Assembly (NCBI GenBank): GCA_963082975.1
Contig: OY720344.1
Location: 35,208,033 to 35,272,032, forward strand
DNA: 64,000 bases
Direction: 5' to 3'
Source: Labia minor
Taxonomy: Eukaryota > Arthropoda > Insecta > Dermaptera > Spongiphoridae
Under the pieces are notes generated by a model. It worked only from the letters and a program-made list of their open reading frames with translations, had not been told where the DNA came from and did no database searches. The stretch's first letter is position 1. The number at the start of each line of letters is the position of its first letter. The position numbers were made by a program, and so were the translations under genes. Of the stretch, positions 59,090 to 64,000 are shown one piece after another.

Positions 59090-60763
59090 TTTAAATATAT
59101 TTTATGGATCATTGATACAAAATAATGAAGAATATATAAAGAGACTAGAATTTTGCAAGGTCTTTGACTTTCTAAGAGCAATGTTTATTAGATTGACTCT
59201 AATTTAAATAACTTTCATCCAAGTCATCATTTAAATAAATTTATAAACTAGACTTGATCTTGGACTAATGCCGGATAGGACTCCTTTGATACTTTTTATA
59301 TCCGGGCAACAATCTAATTAACTAGCCAAGTTCTGGACCCTTCCAATGGGGGACAATAGGCTTAATAACTGACAGCTCCGTTGGAGAACAGCCCCTAAAG
59401 CCAGTTTAAGAGGCGAAATTTCAACCTCATGGAAATTTCAGTGTAATTTTATATTGAAAATATGTTAATAGTTAATTTCAAGAAAAAAATAGAGTGAAAT
59501 TTAAAAAAAATACAATTTATATAATTTACTTAATTGTATTATATAAAATACAAAATATAAAGTTAATGAAATAAAAGTTTATTATTAAATCTATTAAGTG
59601 GAAGTTTTTATTAAAAGAATGGAAATTTTTAAATATTAACTAATCAAAAAAAATTATTATAAAAATAATTTATTTAACTCACAAGTCGATTATGATCTTG
59701 AAAGATTATAAGGTTTATTCTTACCAAAATGAACTCTTCTGCCTGGAATTTATAAATTAATTATTTTATTTATTATTAAATTTATATAATTATTTTACTT
59801 ACTTTTTTTCTGGGATGACGTTTGTATAAATAAACCTAGAAAAATAAATTTTATAATTCCAAAAAAAAAAAAATTTAAATGTTTGAAAATCTCCTCAATA
59901 TTATCAAAATATTTATCTATATATGTAATAAAATTTATAATTAATAAATAATTTCCTAAACCTTGGTGTGAATGAGTTTGGTACACAAAAAGTAAAAAAA
60001 TGGTCGAACCTTATTATTTAAAGATAGAAAATCAAAGATAGTGAGGGTAAATTATATAAAATTAATATAGACACAAATACATTGCCTAAAGGTTTATTTA
60101 TTAAATAACTGTCAAATGTAAATAACTTTAATAGAAATCATATTTGCAATTTAATTACATTGTTTGTACAATTTATTAATTACATATTAGTTTAAATTGG
60201 TATAATCATCATTCGAGAACAAATATATTTATGACTAGATAATCAAAAAAATGTAATAGTATTAATTTTTACAAAGACCCTTTATGAATTTTTAGTTTGT
60301 TATCCTGGGAAAGTATTAAATTAATTTAAGTAATTCAATTTCAAAGGGTTGAATTGTCAAATATTTATTTTTTAAAAGAAAGTTACCAGTCTAATGAAAT
60401 ACTTTTAATAATAAATAAAAGATTCAAATAAATTATAAATTCAGGTATAAACTTTAATGGAATATACGTATATTATTGAATAATTTAAAATAAAACCTCA
60501 TAATAATTAATAATAGAATAATATCTTTTTCTATTTTTATGAAGAGTTAATAATGATTTTTAATTATTATTCAATAAATTAGGATATATTTTCATTATTA
60601 TATTAAAGTATTTCTTATCCTTAACAATTTTTGATAAACTGTATTTTATTTTCTCTTCATAATTAATCTAATTATTAATGACTTAATATATATATATGTT
60701 AAGATGTTTAAATAATATGTTACAAATTGATGGGTTAATTTATAATTATCCCTACGAAATATA
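59090..60763. other. AT-rich intronic DNA with one GC-richer block
   Basis: A 200-bp block at about 59230-59430 (for example GATCTTGGACTAATGCCGG, CTCCGTTGGAGAACAGCCCC) is more complex than the flanks but unidentified. The rest shows nothing. Confidence 0.4.
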
Positions 60764-60765
60764 TA

Positions 60766-61572
60766 ACATGTGGGCTGAAAAGTACACATACATGACGCCA
60801 CTAGTATCAAATCCATATTTTGTTAGTTAGCCCTAACCTTCAAAAGACGCGTGGATAAATTTGACAGCTGTTGCACAATTAGTATCGGAGTTATAGTATT
60901 TTCTGTGAAAGAACTTTTGTTAATTTGAAAAAATTGAAAAAAAGGTATTTTGTGTGTTGATAAAGCTTTGCTTTTTGGCAAAAAAAAATACTGTTGAAAC
61001 AAAAGCTTACATTATTGGACTATGAATATACAAGGCGAAATGAGCACCTTAGACGATGCACGCGTGGACGCCCCAGAGAGGCTGTTACTGACGAAAACAT
61101 CAAAAAAGTCCACAAAATAAGTTTTGATGAAGTTGAGTGAGATAGCTGAGAACCTAAAGATATCAAAGGAACGTGTTGGTCATATCGTGCATGAATATAT
61201 GGATATGAGAAAGCTCTGTTCAAAATGGGTGTCGCGCGAGTTGACAATCGACCAAAAACAACAACGAATCGATGTTTCTAATGAGTGTTTGGAGCTGTTC
61301 AAACGTAATAAATCCGAATTTTTGCGTCGATATGTGACTATGGATGAAACATGGTTCCATCATTTCACCCCGGAGTCCAATCGACAGTCAGCCGAGTGGA
61401 CTGCTAGCCTATTTTGAAGCTAAAGACAAACCATATTATAAAAATGGTATCGAAAAATTATATGACCACTATAATCGATGTATCGCCATCGAAAGGAACT
61501 ATATTGAATAATAAAAACAAGTGATATAAATTTTTTTTCTATGCTAGCCTACGAACTTTTCAGCCCACCTGC
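60766..61572 (+). mobile_element. mariner transposon (mauritiana type), internally deleted
   Basis: 807 bp between TA dinucleotides, against about 1.3 kb for intact relatives. The termini share GTGGGCTGAAAAGT (left ACATGTGGGCTGAAAAGTAC; complement of right GCAGGTGGGCTGAAAAGTTC). The ends are not identical further in. Confidence 0.88.
60930..61510 (+). pseudogene. mariner transposase relic
   Basis: In order: VFCVLIKLCFLAKKNTVETK (start region), a degenerate piece ending RPREAVTDENIKKVHKI, then an open run 61124-61417 with LSEIAENLKISKERVGHIVH (second helix-turn-helix), RELTIDQKQQRIDVS and MDETWFHHFTPESNRQSAEW. The last holds the first catalytic Asp in MDETW. The frame then changes and resumes with AYFEAKDKPYYKNGIEKLYD and HYNRCIAIERNYIE, the true C-terminus. 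The segment with the second and third catalytic Asp is deleted, so the protein cannot be active. Frame breaks also lie upstream of 61124. Confidence 0.88.
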
Positions 61573-61574
61573 TA

Positions 61575-63876
61575 TATTTCACCAGAACCTAAAAAACATT
61601 ACAGATAAAGTTTATGCAAATGTAAATGTTTTCATTCAGGCAGCTCTGAAAAGGACTAAAGCTAAAGAAAAGATGTTTGAAAGAATTTTAGGTTAAATAT
61701 ATGTTTAATGTGTTAATAAAGTTGAAATTAAATATAAATAAATAAATTCTTTAAAATAAATATGAAATTATATAAATTTAATTTTCTATACTAAATTAAA
61801 ATAAAAAATTTAAATTATTTATTAGATACATTAGATATTTTCTACTGGAAAAAATCGATGAATATTTCAAATATTAAAAATAACTAATAAGACATTTTTT
61901 TTTAATTTTAATGCTGCACAAAGTATAAATAAGATTATAGGCAATAAAAAATTTATCATTTGTAACTACTGTTACCTTCATCTACCTCTCAACTATAATG
62001 TTGAAAAATCATAATTTATTCACTTTTTTATACATATTCATAATAATAAACCACTATAATATAAACATTTATTGTCAGTGTAATATTTTTTTATTAAAGT
62101 TAATTTCAGAATAAATTCAAAGATTAATATTTATTTATATCATCAAATAAAAGAGAAAATAAAGAAAAAATCTTGAGTTTAGGTAAATATTTTTATATAT
62201 AATTTACTTATGGCTTTTTACAAAATAAATATTAAAAAAAAATTCTAAATTTATACTTTCTCTAGAGATTATTATAATATATTTATTTTTGTAAAACTTA
62301 AATAAGTCACTTTTGAATAACTTTTGATATATTTTGTATTAAATTATGTATATAATAACATTTTATATTATCGGTAATAATAGATATAGGAGTATATATA
62401 ATTATTACTGTAATAAATTTTAAATTTTATTTAGAGGACTATTAAATGATTAGATTAGATTAGCTTAAATTAATTTTATTTATAATTTAAGAAGTGGTTT
62501 GACTGAATTTAAAGAAATTTCTCTATTTTTAATTTTTTTTATTTGTTTATTTTTAATTACTTTTAATTTTTTATTTATTTTATATTATTAATCATTTATA
62601 AAGGATATGATTTAAAACAAAAATAAATCAAACTAAAAAATATTTTAATGATTTATATTAACTTTATGAAAGTAAATAGATTTAATGTTTAAATTAAGTT
62701 ATTATTAATCGAATTATATGGAAAGGAAAATCAATTTGCGCCGAGAAGTCAATCATGGATGTCCATAAATCACAAATAGGCACACTAATTGCTAACAACA
62801 TAATTATATATTGATAATAAAATCAACATATAATAACTCAATAATATTTTTAAATTGACTAGAAAAATATTTTTTCATATCGTTTTAAAAAATATTTATA
62901 TGTATTTGTATAATATATTAATGAAAATTAAAAAAAAATGAATAATTTATATTGGTGAACAAAGGGGGCTAAATGGCATAAGCCTGTATCCAAATAAAAA
63001 AAAAACATTATATAAATATAACTGATCTATTTATTTATTATTTGTTTTGCTTTGTAAAGAGGCCTTTTAAAGTTTTTCTAACAATTTTTACTTCAATATA
63101 CTTGTTAAAAATTATTTATTTATCTATTATAGATATCTAATTATTGATCTGAATGTAGTATAAAGTATGATTGGGCTTTATACAAAAATTTTGACTTGAA
63201 TTATTATATTTGTTTATTAATTTATATAAATGATTGATTTTTTTAAGAAGAGTAAAATGACCTTATAGTTGAAACGACCTAAATACAAATGATGATAATA
63301 ACAATAAAAAGAAGAAATGGTCAGAACCATGATAATGAAATTCTCGAAGTAAAGTACACACAAATTGCTTTTGGGTCTCTTTCTTTTTTTCTCAAAATTT
63401 TAATTTAAATTTTATTGTATGCTTTAGAATTAACATAAATATAAAGATTATCAACATTTTGAATTTTTCAGTTTTGTATTCAAAATTTCATTTAATCATA
63501 TGATGACCAACTTTTAATACGAGAAATTAATTTTAGATTTTTTTGTTGAGAATTTCACATAGAAATGAATATTATTACTAAATAATGTATCCAAATAATC
63601 CAAATTTGACTATATATATATTCTTTATAAATATTCATTGATTTTAGGAATAAACAATGATGAGGCATATGTTATGAATATTTCGAATGACTTTATCTCA
63701 TAGAGGGAGAGAGAAAGAGAGAGGGAGAGAGAATTAGTTGTAAGACTTTTTTAAAATCATTATCATATCAAATTCGAATGAATGAAAGTAGATTATAATT
63801 TGATTTAAGGTTTTTTTTATAATTAAAAATGTATGCCTAAATATATTTGATCTCAAATAAAGGTATACCATATAAA
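61575..63876. other. AT-rich intronic DNA, 2.3 kb
   Basis: Contains a GA-rich tract at about 63702-63732. No gene or repeat recognised. Confidence 0.45.
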
Positions 63877-64000
63877 ATAAGTTGACCTGTGTCCAGGTCC
63901 GAACCGACCGACGGTTTGAAATAAATTAATTTCCAGCTACAGAAACAATTTCAAATAATTTTCATATATCTATTAATGTAATAAAAAACAGATATGGATA
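63877..64000 (+). repeat. R1 interspersed repeat, copy F, cut by the window end
   Basis: The first 124 bp of R1 (ATAAGTTGACCTGTGTCCAG ... AAACAGATATGGATA) match copies A and B closely. The rest lies outside the window. Confidence 0.85.

Overview
The window is very AT-rich eukaryotic DNA, by eye roughly three quarters or more A+T, from an animal that is most likely an arthropod. The arthropod call rests on a mangetout-like metabotropic glutamate receptor gene and on a repeat set dominated by mariner, hAT, DINE-1-like and LINE sequences. I cannot name a species. The one secure host gene is the 5' part of this class C receptor gene on the + strand. Three coding exons lie at 668-965, 1207-1484 and 5242-5353. 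They join in frame across GT-AG introns and encode a signal peptide, a Thr-rich mucin-like stretch and the start of the venus-flytrap ligand-binding domain. No later exon was found, so 5354-64000 is most simply read as one intron of at least 58 kb.

That intron is a layered deposit of mobile elements. 1-6 kb: a possible MITE, a decayed GTF2IRD2-type hAT, and a GC-rich double hairpin. 6-19 kb: an antisense LINE 3' end carrying a hAT MITE, two full copies of a DINE-1-like repeat (called R1 here), two or three copies of a second microsatellite-bearing repeat (R2), a Tigger remnant, a 5S rRNA fragment, several hAT MITEs and mariner pieces. 19-28 kb: two deleted mariners, one mariner MITE, and otherwise featureless AT-rich DNA. 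28.3-32.7 kb: a young Ty3/gypsy-type LTR element on the - strand with 902-bp LTRs that look identical, a gag-protease ORF, and LTRs built from palindromic tandem repeats and a ladder of primer-site-like repeats. 33.4-33.9 kb: a long hairpin MITE. 36-42 kb: Penelope-like tail motifs, a candidate small exon on the - strand, a structured or tRNA-like patch, and a GC-rich retroposed insert with a probable target-site duplication. 46.3-47.6 kb: a three-deep nest (hAT in hAT, with R2 inside). 48.1-50.0 kb: a LINE reverse-transcriptase relic split by an R1 copy and by a hAT MITE. 52-64 kb: mariner pieces, another R1 copy, an R1-related chimera, an internally deleted mariner, and an R1 copy cut by the window end.

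The most unusual points are three. (1) The LTR element has a 40-bp repeat straddling the LTR/primer-site junction and three palindrome-rich tandem units in each LTR. (2) R1 and R2 share a layout (subterminal inverted repeats, a conserved core before a microsatellite, terminal hairpin or duplicated end) that fits Helentron-type rolling-circle elements, and one R1 copy split a LINE frame with no clear target duplication. (3) There is a 298-bp CpG-rich insert of unknown origin. All identifications come from reading the sequence; no database search was run.
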